A DNA stretch of 64,000 bases, taken from Ceratobasidium sp. AG-K (taxonomy: Eukaryota; Basidiomycota; Agaricomycetes; Cantharellales; Ceratobasidiaceae). The translations under genes were made by a program, and so were the position numbers. Of the stretch, positions 11,756 through 22,750 are shown piece after piece. The notes beneath the pieces were generated by a model. It made no database searches. It saw only the letters and a list, made by a program, of their open reading frames with translations, and was not told the DNA's origin. The DNA lies in the NCBI GenBank assembly GCA_037039685.1, contig JAWNGF010000005.1, positions 2,170,001-2,234,000 on the forward strand, given 5' to 3'. Position 1 is the first letter of the stretch. The number at the start of each line of letters is the position of its first letter.

Positions 11756-11836
11756 CCTTATATACCATTGCGTTTGGGTGGAGGCTTATCGGTGGAGGTC
11801 GTAGGTGGAGGCTGCAGGTGGAGGTTTAGGTGGAGG
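11756..11836 (-). promoter_or_regulatory. TATA box and GGTGGAGG repeats upstream of aldo/keto reductase 2
   Basis: A TATATAAG-type box at about 11758-11765 (minus sense) is followed upstream by GGTGGAGG units starting near 11777, 11791, 11804, 11817 and 11829, spaced 12-14 bp. The arrangement matches that at 7.6 kb, so the element was kept after gene duplication or was re-amplified. Confidence 0.6.
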
Positions 11837-12307
11837 GCCAGTAAAGAACACGCGTCCCGGCTTGCTATTTGTTGAGTACAGTGTAACTAACACCTGGATT
11901 GCACGGCAACCGAATTTAGCAGGCCGCCCGGATATTTGGAGAGGAAATTCCCCGCGGGCGAATTAGTCGGTCTGGATACTGCCTAGATTCGAGGACCTAC
12001 GGTGAACGTTTAAATTTCCCAGCGCGAGCAGATTGACGATTCAAGTGATTCCTTGCGTGGCTGGACGATCATTTCCAAATGAAATGTCTTGTGGATCCTT
12101 GATCGTCATTAGCGCCGGACACAAACAAGCCCACATGGCTGGGATCCCAGTACGTCGCGCAGGCTTTGTAAATTAAATTGGGTGGGGTAGCCACCTTCGA
12201 CCAACGCGAGATCTCACAAGTCGAAGACACGAGCGAGCGACAGAGAGAAATAATTGCATATCTTTAGCACGCAGAGCTTAACTTAAACACGAGAAATGGC
12301 CAAACGT
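11837..12307. other. intergenic stretch, no supported gene
   Basis: It lies between the aldo/keto reductase 2 promoter and the 3' end of UBA2. No open frame or RNA motif was recognised. Confidence 0.5.
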
Positions 12308-14834
12308 CTACTCCAAAACAATAACCTCATCGTCATCCTCCATCGTCTCGACTTCAGCACTCGCCAACCTTAACCGCTTCGCGTCCCGCTCTAAAACGGC
12401 AGCGTCGTCAGGCAACCGCTTCGAGCCGTTGGGACCAGACGTACGGGGTGGCTTGGCTGGGCTGGTGCTGCCGCCGGGTTGGATGATTTGGATCTCATCC
12501 TCGTCGTCTTCGTCGGATGGGGCGCGTCGCTTGGAGCCGATGGTGGGAGCTGGAGGTGGCGTTGGCTCTTTTGGTTTTGGGGCGCGTTTTGGCAGGGGCG
12601 GAATGGATGTCGGGAGGGTGAACGGAGGGGCGTCTGCGGGATGGTCGGGTCTGCCGAGAAGGTGAATAAACTGAGACGTATGCAACGGAAAAGACTTACG
12701 GTAATCCATTCAAGCACACCGCCAAATCTACGACCTCTTCCTCGTCGTCGACAATCATCAGCATAGCCCCTCGCGCACAGTTCAAACTCTCCAACGTTCG
12801 CTGGTGGTTATCATCCCAATCCGGCTCGCTCAATATCCGCCCAGCCTCGAAAACACTGACTTCCCGCAACTCGTCGGCTCCACTCTCCACTCCTAGCACG
12901 CCCTTGACGATATCTCCAAGTGTCGTTCGGGCGGGGTCGCACGACACGTTGACGTAGACAGGACGGCACACTGCACAACGAGGATTGGGCGCACATAGGT
13001 TCTGTACGCCCAGAGGAGCTTGGGCTTTGGTTTGGATGAGAACGTTCTTCGGGGACGAGTTGGCGAGCGCGCCACCGGTCTTGGGTGCGTTGGGAAGGAG
13101 CGATTTGATGACGTTGAGGGCTTGGATAACGATAAGACCGGCAATGATTGCGTTGGTGGTCGCGATTGCGGGAATAATGTTTCCGGCCATTTCTGTCGAG
13201 AAACTTGTTGACATGATTAAAATGGGAATTCTCGAAATGAACGTACCCTTGACTTCCCACCGAGTCTTCTCCTCGATCCCATATGCATACGCACGCAAGT
13301 TTGCGGCAGCAGTGACAAAGTCAAGGGTATCATCATCGTCCTTGTCAAATGAGATAATCTCCTCGGTCGGCACACGCGCCGCAAGTCGACGGAGACTGAT
13401 CACCGCGTTATAAGCCACCAGATACAAAAACCTGCCCAAAGACGCACCTGTCATCCAACAACTCAACATTATCCTTCAAACTCAACGCCTTTTGATCCTT
13501 CAGCCCAGCCCCAGCGCCCGCCGCCGGAGCAGGAGGTGGAGCCGGGGCCACACCATTCTGCGCCCCGCTCGGTCCGCCCTCCTTCCTCGGATCCACAAAC
13601 GACCCAGCCAAAATCTCCTTCCTATCCAACGGAACCGGCGGAGTACGATACTTCCACATATCCGACATGGCCAACAACCTGCGAATATCCTGGTCATATA
13701 TTTTACCAAACACAGTCGAGGCTGCCGCGTCGGCTGCGGGGTCGAGGTTTGGGTTGAGCGGCGTGGGGAGGTCGGTGGATGGGTTGGATGTGCGGAGGAG
13801 GGATCGGACGGATTTGAATGCTTGGGCTTCTGCTCGGAGCGAGGCGATTTCGGAGGCTGGATGAGGGTTGGGTTATGGTGGTGTGGTTTGGGATTTGGGG
13901 GACTGACCGTTCTCGCCCGCCTCTGCTGCCTTGTCAAGTTCGCCTTCGTCTTCTTCCTCGCCAAAGAGTTGACTGCCAACGAAGCGACTTTAGAGCGAGG
14001 GGCGAAGGGGAGCATGATGAACTCACGGAAGCAAGTAGCTCTTTGCCCACACGATGCAGTGAAGTGCGGTAGACGGAGTACTGCGGATCGTACACACGGG
14101 GAAGCTCTTTGGTACCGGCTTCGCGACACACTCGAAACATTCTACGGCATCTGGGGACTGTATCTTGTGGTGCAAGAGGGGCTGTACTTGGCCTAATAGG
14201 AAGTTAGGACAAATTAATAAGAGGATGGGAGGCGCAAACCTAGATAGCCTGCAGTTCCCGACTCGATGAGAGGCACGGCGGCGGCAATACACATCTTGTT
14301 GACATGTCGGCGAGCGTCTGGATAATGTTGAGAACATGGTTATTTCCTCGAGCTAACAGCGTACCTAGGTTATCCAACGCGTTCAGAACGATATCGTACT
14401 GTTTGAACCACTCGACGTCAAACTGTGGCTCCTTGATATTTCCATGTATGGGATTTATCGTCACCGAGGGGTTGAAGGCCTTTGCGGCTGCTGCGGCTAC
14501 CTGGACGTAGATCAGCCAACGAACGGAAGCACTAGAGTGATGTACGAACAAGCGCTTTGGACTGCTTGACGTCTTTCTTGCGGAATAGAAACTGGCGGTT
14601 AAGGTTGCTGAGATCGATCGTGTCCAGATCGAGTAACGTTATATTGTCGAAGCCGGACAGAACAAGGTTCTTCACTGCCTGAGAGATAGGTAAGACGAAC
14701 AGCACGAGACCAAGTGGCAACTTACACAGCTCACACCCAATTCCCCCAGCGCCAACCACAAGCAATTTAGCGCTCTCTAATTTAGAATACAATTCATCCC
14801 CAAGTATAGCCCGAGCGTGGGTAGAGCGCGACAT
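12308..14834 (-). CDS. UBA2: SUMO-activating enzyme catalytic subunit (E1, Uba2)
   Basis: Uba2 pairs with Aos1 to adenylate SUMO and carry it as a thioester before handing it to Ubc9, in the nucleus. The N-terminus has the ATP-binding motif [11 protein letters not shown], then [20 protein letters not shown] and [20 protein letters not shown]. The catalytic cysteine lies in [19 protein letters not shown] zinc-binding CxxC pair appears late ([10 protein letters not shown]), followed by the ubiquitin-fold domain (DILKG-like [16 protein letters not shown]). The tail is Pro/Lys-rich with a basic [14 protein letters not shown] segment and ends in an acidic-hydrophobic stretch, [10 protein letters not shown], that resembles a SUMO-interacting motif. 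Several introns interrupt the gene; start ATG 14834, end at 12308. It is head to head with a CUE-domain gene 146 bp away. Confidence 0.92.
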
Positions 14835-14980
14835 GGGGAGATCGGGAAGAGATGGATGAAGTTAGACGCGAGTTTGAGTTAAACCACAACACAGTCCTCT
14901 GCTGATGTAATCGTCCCTAACCCGATTAAGCGCTCTATCTTCTCCTTCCTCTTACCACTCTCCTTGGTTTGTTTCTCGGG
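14835..14980. promoter_or_regulatory. shared divergent promoter between UBA2 and the CUE gene
   Basis: Only 146 bp separate the two start codons, which face away from each other. No TATA box is evident. A bidirectional promoter is inferred from the spacing alone. Confidence 0.5.
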
Positions 14981-15817
14981 ATGGACGACGCGTTGAACGT
15001 TTTGGTTGCAGTTGCTGTGATATACTTTGCATTCAGATGGTTCTCTAGAGGTTGGTTTATCTGTTTGAATTACTCGAGTCGAGCTTATCTGTTGGCATTT
15101 TCCAGACTCGGGTGCACCTGCATCGGGCGGCAATGTCCGGCCATCCGCTGTACTAGGATTTACTCCAAAGAATGTCACTCCCGAAATGGTATGCATTGAT
15201 AGTTTTCACCCGAATCCCCCATGCCAACGAATCTCTAGATTGCATCGGTACGAAGTGCGTTCCCTCAGGAGTCCATGTAAGTCCACGTATTCATCATGGC
15301 CAATTTAAAACACGCCAACTCCGATCATCTAGCGACAATATCCGCTACGACCTCCTACGATCCGGCAGCGTTGAAATCACCTCGAACAAGATCATCGAGC
15401 GCGGATACCTCGATCGGGTACAGCGTCTTCTTGTCCCTTTTATTACACACAACTTATCTCCGCCAAGCCTCCCCCATCTTACTTTACACTTTACCCTCCC
15501 ACCCCAGCAGCCGACGTGACCACAACCGACACTCCGGCACCCGCACCTACCGCTTCGTCATCAACCCCAGCGAAAACAAACCTCCTTTCTCGATACGGCC
15601 TCGAATCCCGTGCCAATTCTGAAACCTCGACCGAGACAAAGGATAAAGCAGCATGGGAGGATTCGGCCGCAAAGCGAGAGGCAAGTTTGAGGGAACGCAA
15701 GGCGCAGATGATTCTGGCTGCGAGACAGTACGTGGTCTTTTTCTCGGCGGTTCGATCGGCGCTTATTGGATGTGTTTTAGGCGAATGTTGGCGCAGGCTC
15801 AGGCTTCTGCTTCGTAA
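14981..15817 (+). CDS. CUE1: Cue1-like ER membrane CUE-domain protein
   Basis: Yeast Cue1 anchors the E2 enzyme Ubc7 at the ER for ER-associated degradation. From ATG 14981 the protein starts MDDALNVLVAVAVIYFAFRW, a membrane anchor of the expected type. A CUE domain follows: VTPEMIASVRSAFPQ, then IDNIRYDLLRSGSVEITSNK and IIERGYL, with the FP and the LL positions preserved. After that comes PPPSYFTLYPP, a Thr/Pro/Ala linker, and a C-terminal helix LRERKAQMILAARQRMLAQA that corresponds to the Ubc7-binding region of the family. About 190 residues over six exons. The fourth intron uses a CCAAG acceptor at about 15468; later AG choices break the frame. A decayed relic of the C-terminal exon appears at 51.3 kb. 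Confidence 0.8.
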
Positions 15818-16287
15818 AGCGTGTCGTTGGGCTGGAGGCTGCTGTCTGACTTGCGGATACATGTACATAACAATCTAATGCATTTGGATACAAAGCTTCT
15901 GGCAATCGCCTGGTAGACTGGGTGAACAATACACATAAGGAACTGACACTTTCCCTTCGATAAATGCATTAAGTTGTTCTAGATCATGCGCGTGAGTAGT
16001 GAACGCTTAGCCAAGTAGAATAATGCAATTAGGGCTGACGAGAATGGGTTTAGTAATGCTTAACCACGACAAATATATTACGTAATATAGTGTGGTTGCG
16101 GTTGTATGTAGCCACACCAAATTGAGTCTGTTGCGAAAGTTTGTTCAAAGTCGACTTCTAGCATTAGAATTCTATGCGCGTACGCCACCAAACTGGTTTA
16201 AACAACTCTGAGCAGTACAACGGTGGAGCAGATGGAAACAAGTATACGACGGGCAACAAATCGGACAGTGAACAAGTGCTCTACACG
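15818..16287. other. intergenic stretch, no supported gene
   Basis: This is the 3' flank of two convergent genes (CUE gene and NLR-A). The open frame at 16174-16410 (+) overlaps the last NLR-A exon and is taken as a shadow. Confidence 0.55.
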
Positions 16288-19200
16288 CTAATCAGCGGAT
16301 TGATAACACTCAGTCCAAGATTCTCCAATACGAGCATCATCAAAGTTGAGAATGAAATATCCCTTGGAACTAATTGTAAAGAGGTGCTTTGGATGAATCA
16401 AAAACGATGAACGAAGATCCGATGGAATCCAAACCAGCCGCTGGGACTGGTCGTTGTGAGTCTCAACCCAACCATCCGAATTTATAACCGAGGGGGAAGC
16501 GACGGAAGCGCGGATATCCTCAGTCTATGTATCAGGTTTTAAAATCAAATGGACATAAGAAAATGAAACCAAGTGACAGTATAAAAAGTGCGAACCTCTA
16601 GTCGGCCCAGCTCTATATCCCACATGTGTATTGTCTTGTTCGAGGAACCGGAAACGATGCGGCTACCGTCGGGAGAAACCGCAACTGATAACACTGCCAT
16701 GGGCTCACCGCTTGTGTGTGTGGCCAACATCTGGCCAGTTTGAGCGTTCCACACCCCTATGGTTGCGTCGTAGGAGCCGGAAACAATGTAGGTGCCTGTA
16801 GGCGAAAATGTAACAGATGAAACCCACTCGGAATGCCCTTTGAGGGGACCAAGCGCTATTTGTCCGCTCTGCGAGTCCCATACGCATATAGTCTTGTCCT
16901 CTGATCCGGATACGCACCGGGTACCGTCTGCAGAGAATGCGACCGATGTGACCGAATCGGAATGGCCTTCGAGCGCCCCAAAGACCAACAGTCCGGTTTG
17001 CGCATCCCACATGCGTACGCAGTTGTCGTTGGACCCGGAAACGATACGAGCGCCGTCGGGAGAGAACGCGACTGATCTAACCCAGTCGTTGTGCCCTTCG
17101 AGAGGACCGAGCAACGTTTCCCCAGTTTGCGTGTCCCAGATGAGTATAGTCTTGTCGGAAGACCCAGAGACGATACGTGTGCCATCGAGCGAGAATGAAA
17201 CTGATCTAACCGACCCGGTATGCCCTTTGAGTGGACCGAGTACTTTCTGCCCGGTTTGTGCATCCCAAACGTATATCACTGTGTAATTAGACCCAGAAAC
17301 GATACGGGTGCCGTCGGGAGAGATGGCAACTGAATGGACTATTCCGGTTTGTCCCTTGAGGGGATCGAGTATTGCCAGGCCGTTCTGTGCATCCCAGATT
17401 CCGACGGTACAGTCATCGGATCCAGAAATAATGCGAGTGCCATCGGGAGAGAATACGACTGATGAGACTGCGCTAGTATGCCCTTGTAGTAGGCTCAACT
17501 CTGTCTGCCGGCTTTGCGCATCCCACATCCGTATGGTTCGATCGCCGGACCCAGAGATAATACGAGTGCTGTCAGGGGAAAATGCAACCGATGGGATAGA
17601 GTAGGTATGTCCTTCAAGCGGGCCAAGTACCAATTGCCCATTCTGCGCATCCCAAACGCGTATAAAATAATCATCGGCCCCGGAAGCAATGCGATTGCCA
17701 TCGGGAGAGTATACAACGGATGTGACCGAACCGGCGTGCCCTTTGAGCGGACCCAGCACCGTCTGGTGACTTTTTGCGTCCCATATGCGTACGGTGCCGT
17801 CGTTAGAACCAGAGGCGATATGACCACCTTTCGGCGAGAATGTAACCGAAGCGACCGAGCTGCCGTGCCCTCTTAATGGTCCAGAGACCAGTTGCCCACT
17901 TAGTGTATTCCATATGCGTAAAGTGTCATCAGTGTACCCAGCTACGACGCAACTGCCGTCGGGGGAGAATGCAACCGAATTGACCTCGGTGTCTTGAACT
18001 GTGAGCGGGCCCAGTATTCTCTTCCCACTTCGGGCGTCCCACACTCGGATGGTACAGTCAATGGAACCTGAAGCGATGCGACTATTATCCTTCGAGTATG
18101 CAACAGAGGTAATTTCAGTTTTGTGTCCCTTCAGTGGACCCAGAATCTTCTTCCCATTCACAGAACTCCACACCCGGATTGTGCCATCACTTGAACCAGA
18201 GACAACTTGTCCACCATCGGGGGAGAACTTAATGCATTTGACTCTGTGCGACATTTCGTTGAGCGGGCCTAGTACCAATTGAGCCTTGAGCGAGTCCCAA
18301 AGATAGATCTGACCGCCCGAGGCGAAAGCAATGAGAAGGCTACCGAGCGACCAGTCGATCGAGGACACTTCTCCGCCTACGGGCCATGAAGCCAGGATGG
18401 CTAGCGAGCGTCGTTCCATTGCTGTCCCCCGTAGCTCTATCATTCTGTTTGTACGCTTCGCGTAATGCTTGGAAATGGGGCTAGACATCGGCCAAAAGAG
18501 AAGCATCGATACATATATGTGAGGCGTGCTTTCGGACACGGGGTTGGATGCAAATCCGGTAACGAAGCGCCATCCATCGCGTATCAGCTGTGTCATGTCA
18601 TCGGAACACGGATTGTTCTATATTTTATTAGCCATAATCGAGACGCCTATGCTGCTACTTACAAAACACCACTTTTCCGCCTGCTGTAAAAGTCCCCCAG
18701 CAACGTGCATGTTATGTGTGAGGTTCATTACCTCCATCCATAGTAAAAGTCTCAGTGATAAGAAGTCGTACATTCGCTCTTGAATATCAGACGTCCCTTT
18801 TGCGTCCTTGATGTGGGTCGCCCAATACCGGCATGCGTAGGACGTCTCTGTGGGAATCATATGCTCCACACGCTGACTCAAATTTGGTATCTGGACGTCT
18901 AGCACGTAGGACGATTCTAGCCCGCATATATTGAACTGTGGCTGTGTGTTTTTAATGCAATCCAAGCAGTGTTTGGTAAGCGCATGATTGTACGCTTCAC
19001 CGTCGCACCAATACTCCTTTGACCGAGCCTGATCAAACATATAGTCCGGAAAGGACGCATGTAGAGTCGTAACCAGTCCGCTCGATTGCACTATGTGAAG
19101 CACAGACCATAGAGGCTCCAGCGCCCCGTGTATTCGTTCGATATCATGAAGGCCTAGCAACCCAGATATAGTACTAGCAGTAAGGGGTTCCTGAGCACAA

Positions 19201-21223
19201 AGGGCGACGTATAGCGCCTCCTTCGTATCTGCCTTTTCGTCCGGCTCCAGCTCGGGGTCATCAAACGCAGCTGCCAGAATCAAAGTGTATAGTTCGTCGA
19301 TCTCCTTGTACGGATTGTTCCCGCCTTTACTTGATACGTCTAGGACATTTTTGAGCCGCTGTCGTTTGTTTCTAGTTGATTTAGCATGACCGATGTATCG
19401 CACGACCGTGGCTGCGTAAATGAATAGGATTCCCGCGCGCTCAATCAATGCCAGTATATCCGCCTCTGATGGCTCAATCGATTCCAGTGCTGCCCGTAAA
19501 TAAGTCTCGATATCGGCCTGTACCGTGCCTTTATCCAGTTCGTGAAGCACCATTCGTGATATCGCTCGTCGGCCAACTTGCTTCCTCATCTCGTCTCGTA
19601 TCTCGGGCTCCGGTCGACTCGCCATAATAAACTTGACTGGCAAATCCGCAGTCTTTGTTAATAAAGCCTCAAGGATCTGGCGAGTGCTTTTCCTGCTGTC
19701 GCATTCATCTAGCGCATCAATAACCACCACTAGGTCCTCCGGTAGCGTATCTCGGACCTCTTCCAGCGGCTTGACAACGAGCTTCTCGAATTGGATACGT
19801 AGAAGCTTTGAATGTAGATCCTGCTCCGTTTCGAGAACCCTCGAAAGTGCACATCGAAATGGTCGAGAAAACTGTGCGAGCTGGTACGAGATGGACGGTA
19901 CGATTTGAGTCACATCGCGACATTCGGGGAGCAAGCGAGAGCAGAAGAAGCTGGCGCCAAGATTGCGGGCATGATCCAGCTCTGTGCACAGACTGTATGC
20001 GATTGTTGTTTTACCCGTTCCTGCCATTCCATTGAGCCAGTATATTGTTCCAGCGGCACGATCATGTACCCAGCCATGCATCTGGCCGAGTACGTCGACG
20101 CGAGTTCCGGGTGTGCATTCTCCGCGCTTTAATTCTGTAGCTTGTCTCGAATTGTAGCAAGCCGAGAGCGAGGGAGACAAACGATCCAAGCGGGCGTTCT
20201 GCAAATACTTGTTACATTGACAACTCAAGGGTTTGCATATGATCGCACCGTTGCCTGTTCGTCGACAATTTTCCAGATCGATAAGTTCGCATTGAGCTAC
20301 CAAGTATTGAATAACCTTGGCGGGGCTGAAGCGAAAAATGGCTTACCGAGAGCCGCTGTAGATGTCCTTTGATTCTTCGATAGCACCCCAGCATGTTAGC
20401 TGCGTCTTCTTCAGCTGTCAGAAGCTGTCTTGTCTTGCCTGCGCTTTGCTTTCCCTGTACATAGTCGAGCTCTTTTTGAATGGATCTTTCAACCGGGTAT
20501 TCCCATTACTAAATTATTTAACTTTTCAATGTAAATCGGCTCACTTGCACAAACTGCCAATGCTATGGGTGGCAGCCGGAGGTACCCCGTCCGAGTAATG
20601 CCGCTGCAGCTCTTCGAATATGGCTTCCAATTCGGTCCGAAGTGCCTGAAACTCGTCGCGACCATTTGCCGCTTCCTAAACGCCAACGAAACAACGGCTC
20701 TAGCCCGCACCGTAGCTGCGAAATGATAAACACTTACTTCATAAAGCTTGGTGCACATTACTAGCTGGTCGGTGACAGCCTTTAGAGGCCCCAGCAGAGT
20801 TGCGTTTCGGTCCAGTATCCTGAGAAAGCCTCTCAGATGGGACCAGTTGCTGATGCTAGCGCTCTCGATTGCAGGCTGAGCTGATGTTTCCGGGTCCTGA
20901 TCCGTGTCTATGGTTGTTATTACGGGTGTTCCTCCTTGATTAAATGGTAAAGTGGCTTGGGGAGCAGCCCGAGCCGACTGAAGCGCCGGCAGAGTGGTGG
21001 ACCATTGTTTTCCTTCACTGGCTACGTTCCTTTGAACATCTTTGGAATCATTTGGTTCAGAGTGCGCGGAGACATCATTTTGAGGGGGAGAAAGGCCTCC
21101 CGGCGTGGGCACGGTCGGACTCGGCAGGGATACGGATGACCGATTGTCGCTTGGAATGAACAACGAGTCGATTCGAGAGCCGATGTTTCTGCTAATCCGC
21201 CTGACTTTTTGACGAAATGGCAT
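16288..21223 (-). CDS. NLR-A: intact NACHT-WD40 (STAND) protein with 14 WD repeats
   Basis: STAND NTPases of this type act in fungal non-self recognition and cell death; that role is known for HET-E-like relatives and only inferred here. From ATG 21221-21223 (MPFRQKVRRISRNIGSRI) the first exons give a helical N-terminal region. Then come LNANLSIWKIVDEQAT, the linker NARLDRLSPSLSACYNS, and the NACHT core: Walker A LNGMAGTGKTTIAYSL, Walker B VVVIDALDECDS, sensor FIMASRPEPEIRDEM. A helical region ends at QQAEKWCF. A single exon (16.6-18.6 kb) then encodes fourteen 43-residue WD40 repeats, enough for two seven-blade propellers. A last exon ending at TAG 16288-16290 gives a tail with LVWIPSDLRSSFLI and GESWTECY. 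Total about 1,450-1,500 residues. Introns are short and every junction I read keeps frame. The GTTCGC donor before the last exon is weak. No enzymatic N-terminal domain was recognised. Confidence 0.85.
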
Positions 21224-22750
21224 TAGTGTCAAAGCTAGATGGTGGGGTTAGAACGCTTACGAGTTGCGATGCTGATTGAGTAGCACTATGGGCGCCTAGG
21301 TCCCTGATGATCTGGGACATCTTCGGGGTCTTCATAAGGCCGAGGTCATCAATGATTCAAAGCAAGAAGTTGCTCTGGATAGCTCGGGGTACGAGGTATT
21401 CGATAAGTGTAAGGAGGTTATCACTACATGAGTGGTTTGGTACTCTGCCAGCGGGTGTCTAACATCGGGTGGGAGAGTCACGTGTGGGGGAGCTTCTGTC
21501 AGTATGCTCAAATCGACTTGCATTCGCCCTCCATCACCAAAACTTCGACACATAATCTTTGAGCTGTTCTCATTGGGATGCTTATAATCGCTTAACTTTC
21601 GTTGTCTGTCACAGTAGGTGTTTTATCCGGATACATTACGCGACGGGAAGCCCAGCGGTGGTTCAGCAGCATAAACGCAACTCGTGTGCATAACGATCTG
21701 GCATTACGTTCAAGTCGTTGTCTTGATCTCATTCGTACTGCTACCCCTAGCTGACTTCTGGCGGACGCTCCACCCCACCTGCAGCCCTAAACCTGTCCTC
21801 TGCCCTGCAAGAAGCACTCAACACTACCCGTCGCATTTCACCCAATCCACCGAACGCGAAGAGTTTCTCCACTTCCGCGCCCCAGAATCTCACGACCTCA
21901 GAACCCGCCGTGCCAACCATGACTCACCTGCGGGCTCGAGGAACCTTGAAGCGTAAATCAGTAAGCATGGGGCAGCCAATGCTCAACTACCTTCTTGTGA
22001 GCCCTATTGGCGCTAATGACTGCGTTCCGCTGGCTCCATGATAGAACAGCCCTGGGTCTCTTCCTGGCGAGGGACGCGTTCCAAATCCCATTCGTGTATT
22101 TACTACAGCGATATAGTGAATTTGGATTCGCGAAAATCCCACCAGCGTTCGCTTTCTGCGTTCCGTGCGAGAGATGAAGCGGCACTTCATCTTGATAGTC
22201 TCCACAACACACGCATAGTTGCCCTAATCTACATACGGCGTGACGTACAGCAAGATAGTCCGACGGCTAGTCACGGGGAAGTTCTTGTTTATTCTAAAGG
22301 GTGGCACTACAGTGACACCCGTCGCCCGTTCTTCCATAGCTTCACTTTCTCGGCGGACGCGCCTAGGGAAGGGTGGCGGAAGGTGGTGCATTGGCTATGG
22401 ACAATACACAAGGCTAGATAGATGCTCGGACCCTGACTCTGGATCCCTGTTACAGTGGTTCACCCGCGTCAGAAAAATTGGCTATGCAGGCTGGTGCCAA
22501 GAGATATATGTTTGGCGGACGAGGGCGGTGATGGCATAGACTGGCCCACGGTAAACAACGATGCAGAAGATGACCTGATTATGTCGGGGGATTGGCTCAA
22601 GGAATCACCCGGGGACTGGGAAAGTAGATATACAGAGCAGGGAAGGATTGTATTCTAAGTAGACGCAACCTATCGGGAGCAGTGAAATATCAATTTAACT
22701 CTCACTCAGCGGTAGAACACAGGAGAAACCTCAGAACCAAAAAAAAATCG
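21224..22750. other. intergenic stretch between NLR-A and NLR-B, with a repeated upstream segment
   Basis: 21369-21560 is visibly similar to 29926-30110 (shared CTCGG, TATTCGAT and a TCACGTGT core in the same order), so part of the NLR-A upstream region exists elsewhere in the window. A further ATG-initiated minus-strand frame at about 21310 could add a short 5' exon to NLR-A but has no counterpart in the paralogues. Plus-strand frames at 21684-22658 are short and unrecognised; one (frame through 21785-21960) reads as Ser/Thr/Pro-rich sense but has no partner exon. Confidence 0.4.

Noticed and set aside
13492..14196. Plus-strand open frame of 234 codons over UBA2
   Set aside because: Antisense to conserved UBA2 exons and introns; low-complexity Arg/Gly-rich peptide without domain.
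16792..17604. Long antisense open frames across the WD40 exons (also 23162-23638 and 31744-32647)
   Set aside because: They follow the 129 bp repeat period, so one stop-free unit makes all units stop-free. They read as repetitive shadow peptides of the WD40 repeats and have no independent support.
21310..21318. Alternative upstream start for NLR-A (MSQIIRDLG) with a spliced first exon
   Set aside because: The paralogue NLR-CD starts at the equivalent of ATG 21223, and no counterpart of the extra exon is seen there. It remains possible.
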